From Streptomyces sp. NBC_01429 (GTDB taxonomy: Bacteria; Actinomycetota; Actinomycetes; Streptomycetales; Streptomycetaceae), in the NCBI RefSeq assembly GCF_036231945.1, contig NZ_CP109599.1:3442501-3506500 (forward strand): 64,000 nucleotides of DNA, written 5' to 3'. Position numbers and translations under genes: made by a program. Position 1 is the first letter of the stretch, and each line of letters opens with the position of its first letter. The notes beneath the pieces are model-generated. The model ran no database searches. It worked only from the letters and a program-made list of their open reading frames with translations, and was not told the DNA's origin. Shown here in pieces: positions 36,044 to 43,408 of this stretch.

Positions 36044-36901
36044 TCAGCCCTGCCGGTGCCAGCGGATCCAGCCCGCCTGCCCGCCGTCGACGAGCAGATC
36101 GGTCCCGGTGATGTAGAGCGACCGCGGACCGGCCAGGAACGCCACGGCGTCGGCGATCTCGCCGGGCGTTCCGGTACGGCCCGCGCCGCACGCGTCGAGC
36201 ATCTTCATCATGTGCCCCTCGGGGTCCGAGTCGGCCTCGGCCTTCGACATCGCCGTGGAGACGACTCCCGGGCTGACGGTGTTGATCCGGGCGCCGCGCA
36301 GGTTCCACGCGAGCGCCGCCGCCTGCACCCGTACGTGGTTGGCGCGCTTGGCCAGGATGTACGCGGACGTCGGGTCGTCCCCGACGGCGGCGACCGCGTC
36401 CAGCGCGAGCAGCTCCGCGGCCGGGGCCGTCGCGAGGGCCGCCTCGTCCTGGCGGCTCAGCGTCGCGTAGTGGCCCGCCATGCTGGCGACGCAGACCAGC
36501 GACGTGCCCCGGACGGCGACCTTCTCGAACGCCTCGATGACATGGACCGTGCCGAGCAGGTCGACATCGAAGATCTTGCGCGCCGACGCCGTGGCCGCCG
36601 CGACACCCGCGGTGTGGACGACGGCGGTCAGCCGGCCGGCGGCGGCGGCCGTCTCCGCGAGGGCCTCGACGGACGCGCGGTCGGACACATCGGTGACCAC
36701 ACCCCGTACGGCATATCCCTCGACGCCCAACGCCTCGACGGCGCGGTCGAGTTGCCGCTGGGAGGCGTCGGCGAGGATCAGGGTCCGCCCGCTGCCGAGC
36801 CGCCGGGCGACGGACGTCCCCATACCGCCGGCGCCGGTGACCACCACCACGTCACGCGCGTCGGTCGTACCGTCCTGCGTACGGTCCGTACGGTCCTGCA
36901 T
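36044..36901 (-). CDS. Short-chain dehydrogenase/reductase (hydroxysteroid-dehydrogenase-like)
   Basis: 285 aa. N-terminal VVVVTGAGGMGTSVARRLG (TGxxxGxG), HTAG in place of NNAG, catalytic SAYILAKRA (Tyr-x-x-x-Lys), and the C-terminal PGEIADAVAFLAGPRSLYITGTDLLVDGG typical of classical SDRs. The extended loop before the Tyr resembles 3α-hydroxysteroid dehydrogenases. AAGGAGGT lies 7 nt before ATG 36901, one of the best ribosome-binding sites here. Last gene of the P450-2, ferredoxin, reductase, SDR series. Likely oxidises or reduces the P450 product. Confidence 0.9.
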   Translation of the reverse strand: MQDRTDRTQDGTTDARDVVVVTGAGGMGTSVARRLGSGRTLILADASQRQLDRAVEALGVEGYAVRGVVTDVSDRASVEALAETAAAAGRLTAVVHTAGVAAATASARKIFDVDLLGTVHVIEAFEKVAVRGTSLVCVASMAGHYATLSRQDEAALATAPAAELLALDAVAAVGDDPTSAYILAKRANHVRVQAAALAWNLRGARINTVSPGVVSTAMSKAEADSDPEGHMMKMLDACGAGRTGTPGEIADAVAFLAGPRSLYITGTDLLVDGGQAGWIRWHRQG

Positions 36902-36957
36902 GAGCAACCTCCTTGTTGTTCAGTGGAGTTCGCCGGCCCTGAAGCGGACCGGCGAAC

Positions 36958-36997
36958 GGTGGGAGCGGCCCGGGTCCCCACCGGGGCCGCTCCCACC
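36958..36997. terminator. Hairpin between ferredoxin reductase and SDR genes
   Basis: GGTGGGAGCGGCCC pairs perfectly with GGGCCGCTCCCACC around a 12-nt loop, suggesting termination or mRNA processing inside the series. A second perfect 9-bp inverted repeat (GTTCGCCGG/CCGGCGAAC) lies just downstream (about 36929-36957). Confidence 0.65.
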
Positions 36998-36999
36998 GA

Positions 37000-37040
37000 G
37001 GGCGAGACGGGCAAGGGCGAGACGGTCAGGGGCGAGACGG
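37000..37040 (+). repeat. Three tandem GGGCGAGACGG repeats
   Basis: Unit GGGCGAGACGG with a 15-bp period at 37000, 37015 and 37030, in the spacer after the ferredoxin reductase stop. Confidence 0.6.
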
Positions 37041-37055
37041 CCGAGCCCGAGGGCG

Positions 37056-38252
37056 TCAGGCCACCTCTGCCGCGTCGACCGGCTCCGCCGCCGGTACCGC
37101 GTCGGCCCACAGGGCGCGGAGCGCGATGGCCTGGCGCCACCGCCGGATCTCCTTGGGCGGCATCCCGACCGCCAGGACTCCGGTCACCCGGTCGCCCGTG
37201 CGGTACACGGCCACGAACCGGCGCTGCGCCAACTCCCCCGCCACAACGGCCACTTCGTCGTGGCCGCGCAGATAGCCGTACGCCTGGATCTTCATGTCGT
37301 ACTGGTCCGACCAGAAGTACGGCACCGGTGCGAACGGCTTGCCCGCCGCCGGGTTGAGGAGGTTGCGGGCGGCGGCCATCCCCTGCTCCGCCGCGTGCGT
37401 GCGGTGCTCGATCCGCATCTCCACCCCGAACAGCGGGTTGTACCAGCGGGCCACGTCGCCCGCGCCGTACACCCCCGGTCCCGCGGCGCTGTACTCGTCG
37501 CAGACCAGGCCGTCCCCCACGCTGAGCCCGCTGTCCGCCAGCCACTCGGTGTTGGGGTGCGACCCGACGGCGACCAGGACGTCGTCGGCCTCGATCAGAG
37601 TGCCGTCCGCGAGACGCACCCCGTGCTCGGTCACCTCCGCCACCGCGGCCCCGGTGCGCAGGTCCACCCCGTGCTCCAGATGGGCCCGGGACAGCACCTG
37701 CCCGACCTCGGCGCCGACCGCGTGGGCCAGCGGTACGGGGGCGGGCTCGATCAGCGTCACCCGCGCGCCCAGGCCGGCCGCCACGGCGGCGGCCTCAGCG
37801 CCGAGGAATCCGGCGCCCACCACGGCCAGCCGCCGCCCCGGGCCCAGCCGGAGCCGCAGCGCCAGCGCGTCGTCCACGGTGCGCAGCACGTGCTGCGCGC
37901 CCTCGCCCGGCAGCCGGCGCGGCCGTACCCCGGTGGCGACGATCAGACCGTCGTACGCCAGCCGCGACCCGTCCGCCAGCAGGACCGTACGGTCCGCCGT
38001 GTCCAGCCCGGTCGCCGCCGCGCCCAGCCGCAGATCGAGGCCGAGGGCGTCGAGGTCGGCGTAGGGGCGCAGCGGCAGCCGCTTGGGGCTCCACTCGCCC
38101 GACAGGATCTGCTTGGACAGCGGGGGCCGGTCGTACGGGGCGTGCGGCTCGTCGCCGACGAGGCTGATCGTCCCCCCGTACCCCTCCCGGCGCAGGGTCT
38201 CGGCGGCGGCGAGCCCGGCCGCCGAGGCGCCCACCACGACGATCCGCTTCAC
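37056..38252 (-). CDS. NAD(P)H-ferredoxin reductase (FAD, pyridine nucleotide-disulfide type)
   Basis: 398 aa. FAD motif IVVVGASAAGLAAAETLR at the N-terminus, APYDRPPLSKQ, the second Rossmann RRLAVVGAGFLGAEAAAVAAGLG for NAD(P)H, and VYGAGDVARWYNPLFGVEMRIEHRTHAAEQG, which matches class-I P450 ferredoxin reductases (putidaredoxin-reductase type). The GTG start overlaps the ferredoxin-2 stop (GTGA), giving translational coupling. It should deliver electrons from NAD(P)H via ferredoxin to the P450s of this cluster. Confidence 0.95.
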   Translation of the reverse strand: MKRIVVVGASAAGLAAAETLRREGYGGTISLVGDEPHAPYDRPPLSKQILSGEWSPKRLPLRPYADLDALGLDLRLGAAATGLDTADRTVLLADGSRLAYDGLIVATGVRPRRLPGEGAQHVLRTVDDALALRLRLGPGRRLAVVGAGFLGAEAAAVAAGLGARVTLIEPAPVPLAHAVGAEVGQVLSRAHLEHGVDLRTGAAVAEVTEHGVRLADGTLIEADDVLVAVGSHPNTEWLADSGLSVGDGLVCDEYSAAGPGVYGAGDVARWYNPLFGVEMRIEHRTHAAEQGMAAARNLLNPAAGKPFAPVPYFWSDQYDMKIQAYGYLRGHDEVAVVAGELAQRRFVAVYRTGDRVTGVLAVGMPPKEIRRWRQAIALRALWADAVPAAEPVDAAEVA

Positions 38253-38446
38253 TGTTCCACCAGCCTGAGGGCGGCGGCCGGGCAGATCGCCACGGCTTCC
38301 CTCACCCCGTCGAGGAGGCTGTCGTCAGGGTGCTCCTCCAGCACGATCGCGACGCCGTCGTCGTCCCGCTGGTCGAACACCTCGGGCGAGGCCATCACAC
38401 ACTGCCCCGCGGCGACGCACTTCGGCTCGTCCAGTTCCACACGCAT
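38249..38446 (-). CDS. Ferredoxin, 3Fe-4S type, copy 2
   Basis: 65 aa from ATG 38446, with GGAGA at 6 nt (GTG 38458 is possible). The core MRVELDEPKCVAAGQCVMAS is nearly the same as in copy 1 at 29324-29533; three cluster cysteines are present (CVAAGQC, ICPAAA). It lies 36 nt after P450-2 and overlaps the ferredoxin reductase gene, so P450-2, ferredoxin and reductase form one electron-transfer operon. Confidence 0.93.
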   Translation of the reverse strand: MRVELDEPKCVAAGQCVMASPEVFDQRDDDGVAIVLEEHPDDSLLDGVREAVAICPAAALRLVEQ

Positions 38447-38482
38447 GGGTGTCTCCACTTCACTTCGTCCGTGCGGGCCGGG

Positions 38483-39724
38483 TCACCAGGAGACCGGCAG
38501 GCTGTGGACGCCGTAGGTCGTCCCGACGTGGTCGAACTCCAGGTCCGCGAGGTCCGCGGCCAGCCGCATCGTGGGGATGCGGCGGTAGAGGGTGCTGTAG
38601 ACGACCTGGAGTTCCAGCCGGGCCAGGTTCTGGCCGAGGCACTGGTGCGGCCCGTACCCGAACGCCTGGTGCTGGCGCGCCGGGCGGGTGACGTCGAGCC
38701 GCTGCGACTCGGAGAACGCCTCGGGGTCCCAGTTCGCGGCGTGCAGGTCGAAGATCATCCCGTCGCCGGCCTTGATGACGACGCCGCCGATCTCGATGTC
38801 CGCCTTGGCGACCCGCCGTACGCCGGTCTGCACGATCGACAGGTAGCGCAGCAGCTCGTCGACCGCGTTGGCGATCAGCTTCGGGTCGTCGGTGTCCCGC
38901 ACGAGCGCGAACTGGTCGGGGTGCTGGAGCAGCGCCAGGGTCCCCAGGCTGATCATGGTGGCGGTGGTCTCGTGCCCGGCGATCAGCATCGCCACGCCCA
39001 TGTGGACGGCCTCGGTCCTGGTCATCTCACCGGCCGTGACGCGCCCGCCCATCTCGGAGAGGATGTCGTCGCCGGGGTTGGCCAGCTTCTCCCCGAGCAG
39101 GTCGTCCAGGTACGCGGCGAGCGCGCCGCTGACCCGCCGGGCCTCGTCCGGCGGCACGGTGCTGTCCAGTACGGTGCTGCTGCTCCGCTGGAAGAAGTCG
39201 TGGTCCTTGTACGGCACACCGAGCAGCTGCGCGATCACCAGGGACGGCACCGGCAGCGCGAACGCCTTCAGCAGGTCCACCGGGTTCGGTCCGTCCAGCA
39301 TGTCGTCGATCAGACCGTCGACGATCTTCTGGATCGGCTCGCGCATCTTCTCGATCCGCTTGACCACGAACGGCCCGTTGACCGTGCGCCGCAGCCGCGT
39401 GTGCTCCGGCGCGTCGGTGTTCGTGATCATGCGCGGCGACACCGGCGCGATCTGCGCGCGGTGCTCGTTGACGTACGGGAAACCGGGGTCGAGGTCGTCG
39501 TCGCTGATCCTCGGGTCGGTCATCAGCGCCCGCTGGTCGGCGTGGCGGGTGATCAGCCAGGGCGTGGCGCCGTTCCAGATCCGCACCCGGGAGATCGGCT
39601 GCTCGGCGCGCAGCCGCTGCGCCGCCGGGGCCGGAGCCAGCGGGCACTGCGCCGCCCGCTCCATCGGATACGGGGGCAGTGATCCGCCCGTACCGCCCGC
39701 GGGACAGGTCAGCGTGTCGGTCAT
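38483..39724 (-). CDS. Cytochrome P450, CYP105-like, copy 2
   Basis: 413 aa. I-helix MLIAGHETTATMI, K-helix VDELLRY (ExxR), heme loop FGYGPHQCLGQNLARLEL. Strongly similar throughout to P450-1 at 32097-33326, including the C-terminus (STLYRRIPTMRLA; VYSTLYRR), so the two are likely duplicates with different substrate pockets. GAGGAG precedes ATG 39724. First gene of the ferredoxin/reductase operon. The conserved 48-bp block starts 60 bp upstream. Confidence 0.95.
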   Translation of the reverse strand: MTDTLTCPAGGTGGSLPPYPMERAAQCPLAPAPAAQRLRAEQPISRVRIWNGATPWLITRHADQRALMTDPRISDDDLDPGFPYVNEHRAQIAPVSPRMITNTDAPEHTRLRRTVNGPFVVKRIEKMREPIQKIVDGLIDDMLDGPNPVDLLKAFALPVPSLVIAQLLGVPYKDHDFFQRSSSTVLDSTVPPDEARRVSGALAAYLDDLLGEKLANPGDDILSEMGGRVTAGEMTRTEAVHMGVAMLIAGHETTATMISLGTLALLQHPDQFALVRDTDDPKLIANAVDELLRYLSIVQTGVRRVAKADIEIGGVVIKAGDGMIFDLHAANWDPEAFSESQRLDVTRPARQHQAFGYGPHQCLGQNLARLELQVVYSTLYRRIPTMRLAADLADLEFDHVGTTYGVHSLPVSW

Positions 39725-39783
39725 GGCGTCTCCTCGATGCTGTGGGGGGGTCGAAGGACTCGACTGCGCACCAGGGAAGCGGA

Positions 39784-39831
39784 GCGGGCTGACGCCTTCC
39801 GGCCGGTTCGCTGACATCTCCCGGACGTGAC
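39784..39831 (-). promoter_or_regulatory. 48-bp conserved block, copy 2 (P450-2 promoter)
   Basis: Ungapped 40/48 identity to 29655-29702. Differences fall in short spacers, while CGTCACGTCCG, TGTCAG, AACCGGCCGGA and GGCGTCAG are identical, as expected of protein-binding sites. Confidence 0.65.
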
Positions 39832-39925
39832 GCACACCACAGAGAGGGATGGCGGTATCGGGCGCTATGGCCTCTCGGCGCCGAGGGGGGCCGGGGGGAC
39901 CGGTGGGACCGACGTGTGGGTGGGT

Positions 39926-40385
39926 GCGCACACTTTGTGTGGGGTGGCCCGGCTCCGGTTCGGCGGCTGACGGTCTGCTGCTGGTGGGGATTCATGCCCC
40001 GCTGGTCACCACTCGCTGCGTTCTGCGGGTCAGTACCAAGAGGTAAGCGAGCTGAACGGGAGCAGATCATGGCGGGTGGGGGCCGCCCCTCTCGCTTTGA
40101 GTTTCGCGCCTCCGGGCCGGGTGTAAAGGGCGCTCCTTCGTCGCGTCGCTGCGCGATGACCTTCGGTCACCCTTGACACCCGTCCCTGCGGCGCAAGTGC
40201 AGGTACTCGGGAGGGGCGGCCCGGGGGAAGGGTTCCCAGGGAAGCCAGGATCGTTGCCCGGTCCGGCTGCTGGCTGCCGGGTCGGCTTGCCCTGCGGGGC
40301 GCGCGGTCTCTGCATGGGGTGGTGGCGTGTTTCGTCAAGCGTCTGCCGACCGGATGCTTGCTGGGATTCATGCCCCGCTGGTCGC
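39926..40385. repeat. Left arm of a long inverted repeat
   Basis: About 460 bp that recur inverted at 40766-41230. The best conserved part runs from TCAGTACCAAGAGGTAAGCG (from about 40030) through GGGCCGGGTGTAAAGGGCGC (near 40115) to GGGGGAAGGGTTCCCAGGGAA (about 40223). It starts at GCGCACACTTTGTGTGGGGT and contains two same-strand copies of GGATTCATGCCCCGCTGGTC (39988-40007 and 40364-40383). No protein-coding signal. With the 380-bp loop it explains the whole 39725-41282 gene gap. Confidence 0.85.
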
Positions 40386-40765
40386 TCGGAGTGGGTGGGG
40401 TGGGGCGGGTGTGACGGGGGAGGTGCTCTGTGGGCATGCAGGGGGAGGTCTTGTGTCCTGAGGACCGATAAGGGGGCTGGTTGGCACAGGAGGGGCTTTG
40501 GAGAGGGCCAAAGCCCCCTATGGCTGTCTCTGGGTGAGGGGCAGTGGCCGGGGGCAGTGGTCCAGCGGCCGGACTGTCGGAACTGTGCCTGCGGGTGGGG
40601 CAGGTGTGACATGTGAGGTGGATGGGGCACCTCCTGGAGTCCTTGTGTGTCGGTAGCTCCGCGAAAGGCACTTCCCGACACATGAACCCCATCCCGAGCC
40701 CCAACGGGCCTTTCCCCCGCCTGTCTTTCGACTGCCCGGTGCTCGTGTGGCACTCAGCAGCGGAC
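40386..40765. other. Loop of the inverted repeat
   Basis: 380 bp, unique, G-rich on the plus strand in its first half. No convincing gene. It holds one strong hairpin (40492-40517). Confidence 0.6.
40492..40517. terminator. Perfect hairpin in the loop
   Basis: GGGGCTTTGG, loop AGAGGG, CCAAAGCCCC: a 10-bp perfect stem. Terminator-like or a structured RNA element. Confidence 0.55.
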
Positions 40766-41230
40766 AGTGACCAGCGGGGCATGAATCCCCACCAGCAGCG
40801 GACGGTCAGTCGCTGAGCCGGGGCCGGGCCACCCCACACCACTGCCGCGTGCCCCGCAGGGCGAACCGGCCCGGCGGTCAGGGGCCGGGCCGGGCAACGA
40901 TCCTTCCTTCCCTGGGAACCCTTCCCCCGGGCCGCCCCTCCCGAGAACCTGCACTTGCGCCGCAGGGACGGGTGTCAAGGGTGGAGCGCAGCGCAATCGG
41001 CGAAGCCGACGCGACGAAGGAGCGCCCTTTACACCCGGCCCGGAGGCGCGAAACTCAAACCGAGGAGGGGCGGCCCCCACCCGCCATGATCTGCTCCCGT
41101 TCAGCTCGCTTACCTCTTGGTACTGACCCGCAGAACGCAGCGCACAGTGACCAGCGGGGCATGAATCCCAGCACACAACGAACCGTCAGCCGCCAAACCG
41201 GAGCCGGGCCACCCCACACAAAGTGTGCGC
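40766..41230. repeat. Right arm of the long inverted repeat
   Basis: Reverse-complement copy of 39926-40385, with scattered differences and one replaced segment (about 40984-41012 against 40150-40172). It carries two inverted copies of the 20-bp core (40769-40788 and 41149-41168). The outer end CACAAAGTGTGCGC mirrors the left end. Confidence 0.85.
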
Positions 41231-41282
41231 CCCGCAGGGCCCACCGGCCCGCACCCCAGAAACTGCCGGGTGCGGGCGGGCT

Positions 41283-41492
41283 TCAGCGGGCGGCGAGGCC
41301 GTCCGCCTGAACGGCCTCGATGAACGTGGTGAACGCCGGGGTAGGGAAGAGGAGCGCCGGCCCTTGGGGGTTCTTGGAGTCACGGACGGGGACGGTGCCG
41401 TGCGTGGCGGCGAGGTTGGCGGCGACCTCGATGCACTGACCGCCGTTGTTGCTGTAGGAGGACTTGAACCACTGCGGGGATTCGGTCGTCAC
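41283..41492 (-). CDS. DUF397 protein
   Basis: 69 aa. Typical DUF397 pattern: QWFKSSYSNNGGQCIEVA, VPVRDSKNPQGPALLF, and FTTFIEAVQADGL. These small proteins accompany XRE-DUF5753 regulators throughout Streptomyces (WhiJ-like systems) and are thought to modulate or inhibit them. Its ATG overlaps the stop of the regulator gene (41489) by 4 nt, so they are cotranslated. Confidence 0.93.
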   Translation of the reverse strand: MTTESPQWFKSSYSNNGGQCIEVAANLAATHGTVPVRDSKNPQGPALLFPTPAFTTFIEAVQADGLAAR

Positions 41493-42328
41493 GGGGTGCC
41501 CTTTCGTAACTGTTCGACCATGGCCACGGATGCTGCCTGGGAGAGCGCTTCTGCCTGTAGTTGATGGTAGGCCGTCAGCATCGGCAGGACGGCAGTGCTT
41601 TCCCGTTCAAGATGTCCGCGTAGTGCGGACTCGGCGTACGCGATGAGCGATCGGTCCGTCAGCGTCAGCATCGTTATCGGCAGATCGAACGGACGGCGTG
41701 CTCCCATGTCGTGCGGGGCGACCTGAAATACGGTGGTTGGTAACTCGGCGAACTCGATCAGATGCGCCAGCTGCGCTTCCATTACCGCTGTTTTTCCGAC
41801 AGGCCGACGGACACAGCTTTCGTCCAACACGGCCAGAACCAACGGCGGGCGCGGCCGTACAAGCGCGGCTTGTCGCTCGGCGACGAGCGCGACTCGTTCG
41901 CTTGCCTGCTCAGGTGTGATCGCTCCCCGCTTGACGGCACTCTCGGCGAGTACCGACGCGTACTCCGGGGTCTGCAACAGCCCCGGGATAACTCCCACTT
42001 CGTACAGCCTGATTTCCGCTGCCCGGCCCTCGTGCCCGACGAACTCGGGAAAGCCCTCCAGCAAGCTGCCGTTGCGGATCTCGCGCCACTGACGCTCGAA
42101 GGTGTCGGCCGTGTCGCCGGTGCCGAAGGCGAGGTCAGCACTGCGCGAGAAGCGAAGAGTTGGCATCTTGCGGCCAGTTTCCACGGCTGAGATATGCGTA
42201 CTGCTGTAGCCAGTCCGTTCGGCAAGATCCTGTTGCTTCCACCCGTGCGCCTCCCGTGAACTGCGGACGCGTGCACCGAAGGCTGCTTGTGGGCTGCTGT
42301 CCGGCTGTAACTCCTTGCGGTTGACCAT
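41489..42328 (-). CDS. XRE-family regulator with DUF5753 domain (WhiJ-like), module 1
   Basis: 279 aa. N-terminal helix-turn-helix FGARVRSSREAHGWKQQDLAERTGYSSTHISAVETGRKMPT (about 18-58) and a DUF5753 domain with VGVIPGLLQTPEYASVLAE, LDESCVRRPVG, and FQVAPHDMGARRPFDLPITML. Forms a WhiJ-type pair with the overlapping DUF397 gene. Such pairs are linked to development and secondary metabolism; some form trios with an AbaA-like kinase, absent here. It diverges from the small gene at 42432. Confidence 0.93.
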   Translation of the reverse strand: MVNRKELQPDSSPQAAFGARVRSSREAHGWKQQDLAERTGYSSTHISAVETGRKMPTLRFSRSADLAFGTGDTADTFERQWREIRNGSLLEGFPEFVGHEGRAAEIRLYEVGVIPGLLQTPEYASVLAESAVKRGAITPEQASERVALVAERQAALVRPRPPLVLAVLDESCVRRPVGKTAVMEAQLAHLIEFAELPTTVFQVAPHDMGARRPFDLPITMLTLTDRSLIAYAESALRGHLERESTAVLPMLTAYHQLQAEALSQAASVAMVEQLRKGTP

Positions 42329-42431
42329 GCCGTCACCGATCTTTCTTCCACTGCTGACACGTTGAACGCTTCTCGACCCTACGCCACGCTGAGCGCTCCC
42401 GGTAGTCGAATAGCTACGGAGAGGAGTGGAC

Positions 42432-42935
42432 GTGAGTCACAGACACGCGCCCCAGCCCAACACGCCCATCCAGGCGCGTGAGTTCCGCCGGTCCACCCTC
42501 ACCCCGCAGGAAGTCGCCGACCGCCGGCGGGCGCGTTGGGAGGCGACCCCCGACGAGACGTGGTTCTCCACGTCGGCGCCGCTTCCGGCCGGTGTGCGGC
42601 GGGGGCCGTACGCCAGGCCGACGGCCGACGTGCTGGCCGCCGTCGAGGCCGGATTGCGGCGGAGGGCGGCGGCCGAAGCCGCCAACACGGACGACCGGTC
42701 GGTGGGCGCCGGCCGAGGACGGAGGCAGGAAGTGACCGAGCCGACCAGGTACCAGACGGAGCCCGTTGAGCTGCCGCTCCCCTCGCCCGCGCAGGCGGAT
42801 CCGGCGCCGGTCGAGGGGTGCCTCGGCTGCGCCGAACTCGCCAACGTACGGGCGCGAGCACGGGTCGTGGGCGACATGACCACGGTGTCCGACTGCAACG
42901 TCTATATGCGGCGGCACCCCGAGGGGCACCAGTGA
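42432..42935 (+). CDS. Hypothetical protein with C-terminal CxxC motif
   Basis: 167 aa from GTG 42432 (GGAG at 5 nt; GTG 42426 is possible). The N-terminal region is Arg/Ala-rich and disordered (REFRRSTLTPQEVADRRRAR). The C-terminus EGCLGCAELANVRARARVVGD...DCNVYMRRHPEGH has a CxxC and a third Cys plus His, suggesting a small metal site. It resembles short proteins found beside phage- or ICE-like islands in Streptomyces. Its stop overlaps the next gene start (GTGA). Function unknown. Confidence 0.75.
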   Translation: MSHRHAPQPNTPIQAREFRRSTLTPQEVADRRRARWEATPDETWFSTSAPLPAGVRRGPYARPTADVLAAVEAGLRRRAAAEAANTDDRSVGAGRGRRQEVTEPTRYQTEPVELPLPSPAQADPAPVEGCLGCAELANVRARARVVGDMTTVSDCNVYMRRHPEGHQ

Positions 42936-43132
42936 TCACGGCGGAGGACATCGGCTGCCAGGTGGAGGACCCGGAAGGGCGCGTCGGGATCCTGCGGGCC
43001 GTGATCCGGGACTACGAGGACCCGGCCGAGGCCCCCGGCGAGCGCTGCAAGCGGCCCACGGCGTTCATCCGCGCCGAGGGCGGCGGCACGGAGTGGCTGG
43101 TTCCGCCCGAACACGTACGGCGAGCCTCGTGA
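42932..43132 (+). CDS. Small hypothetical protein
   Basis: 66 aa, starting at GTG 42932, which overlaps the previous stop. A β-rich sequence (DIGCQVEDPEGRVGILRAVIRDYEDP...AFIRAEGGGTEWLVPPEHV) resembles a small SH3-like or KOW-like barrel. Second of three overlapping small genes. Function unknown. Confidence 0.75.
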   Translation: MITAEDIGCQVEDPEGRVGILRAVIRDYEDPAEAPGERCKRPTAFIRAEGGGTEWLVPPEHVRRAS

Positions 43133-43266
43133 ACCGAGCGCCGAGGCGACCATACGACATGCGGAAGCGCGTCATGGTCGCGCTGCTCACCGCCGGGCTC
43201 ACGATCCTCGCGTGCTCCGCCGCGCTGGCGGCCCTCGTCGTCGCGCTGGCGCTGCGGGCCGTGTGA
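43129..43266 (+). CDS. Very small membrane protein
   Basis: 45 aa from GTG 43129, overlapping the previous stop by the GTGA arrangement. A basic start (NRAPRRPYDMRKR) is followed by one hydrophobic helix (VMVALLTAGLTILACSAALA) and a short tail. Third gene of the small-gene run, probably membrane-inserted. A terminator follows at 43365. Confidence 0.65.
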   Translation: MNRAPRRPYDMRKRVMVALLTAGLTILACSAALAALVVALALRAV

Positions 43267-43364
43267 GTGGGGGGAGGCGGGAACCGGCCGCGTCCGGGAC
43301 GGCAGGACGCCTCACCGTCAGCCCGTTCCGGACGCTGCTCGGAATTCTTCGGACAAGAACAAGC

Positions 43365-43397
43365 CGATACGCCCCCGACTTGGCGGGGGGCGTATCG
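43365..43397. terminator. Terminator between small-gene run and methyltransferase
   Basis: CGATACGCCCCC pairs perfectly with GGGGGCGTATCG around a 9-nt loop, between convergent units. Confidence 0.8.
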
Positions 43398-43408
43398 CCG
43401 ATGAGGGG

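Noticed and set aside
35933..37040. Short GC-rich tandem repeats as a CRISPR array
   Set aside because: Units of 11-14 bp without unique spacers and no cas genes.
39926..41230. Short proteins with DQRGMNP repeats in the palindrome arms
   Set aside because: Frames follow the repeat and run through hairpins, lack ribosome sites and change frame between copies; treated as non-coding repeat.
39926..41230. Insertion sequence or integron
   Set aside because: No transposase or recombinase gene and no target-site duplication recognised.
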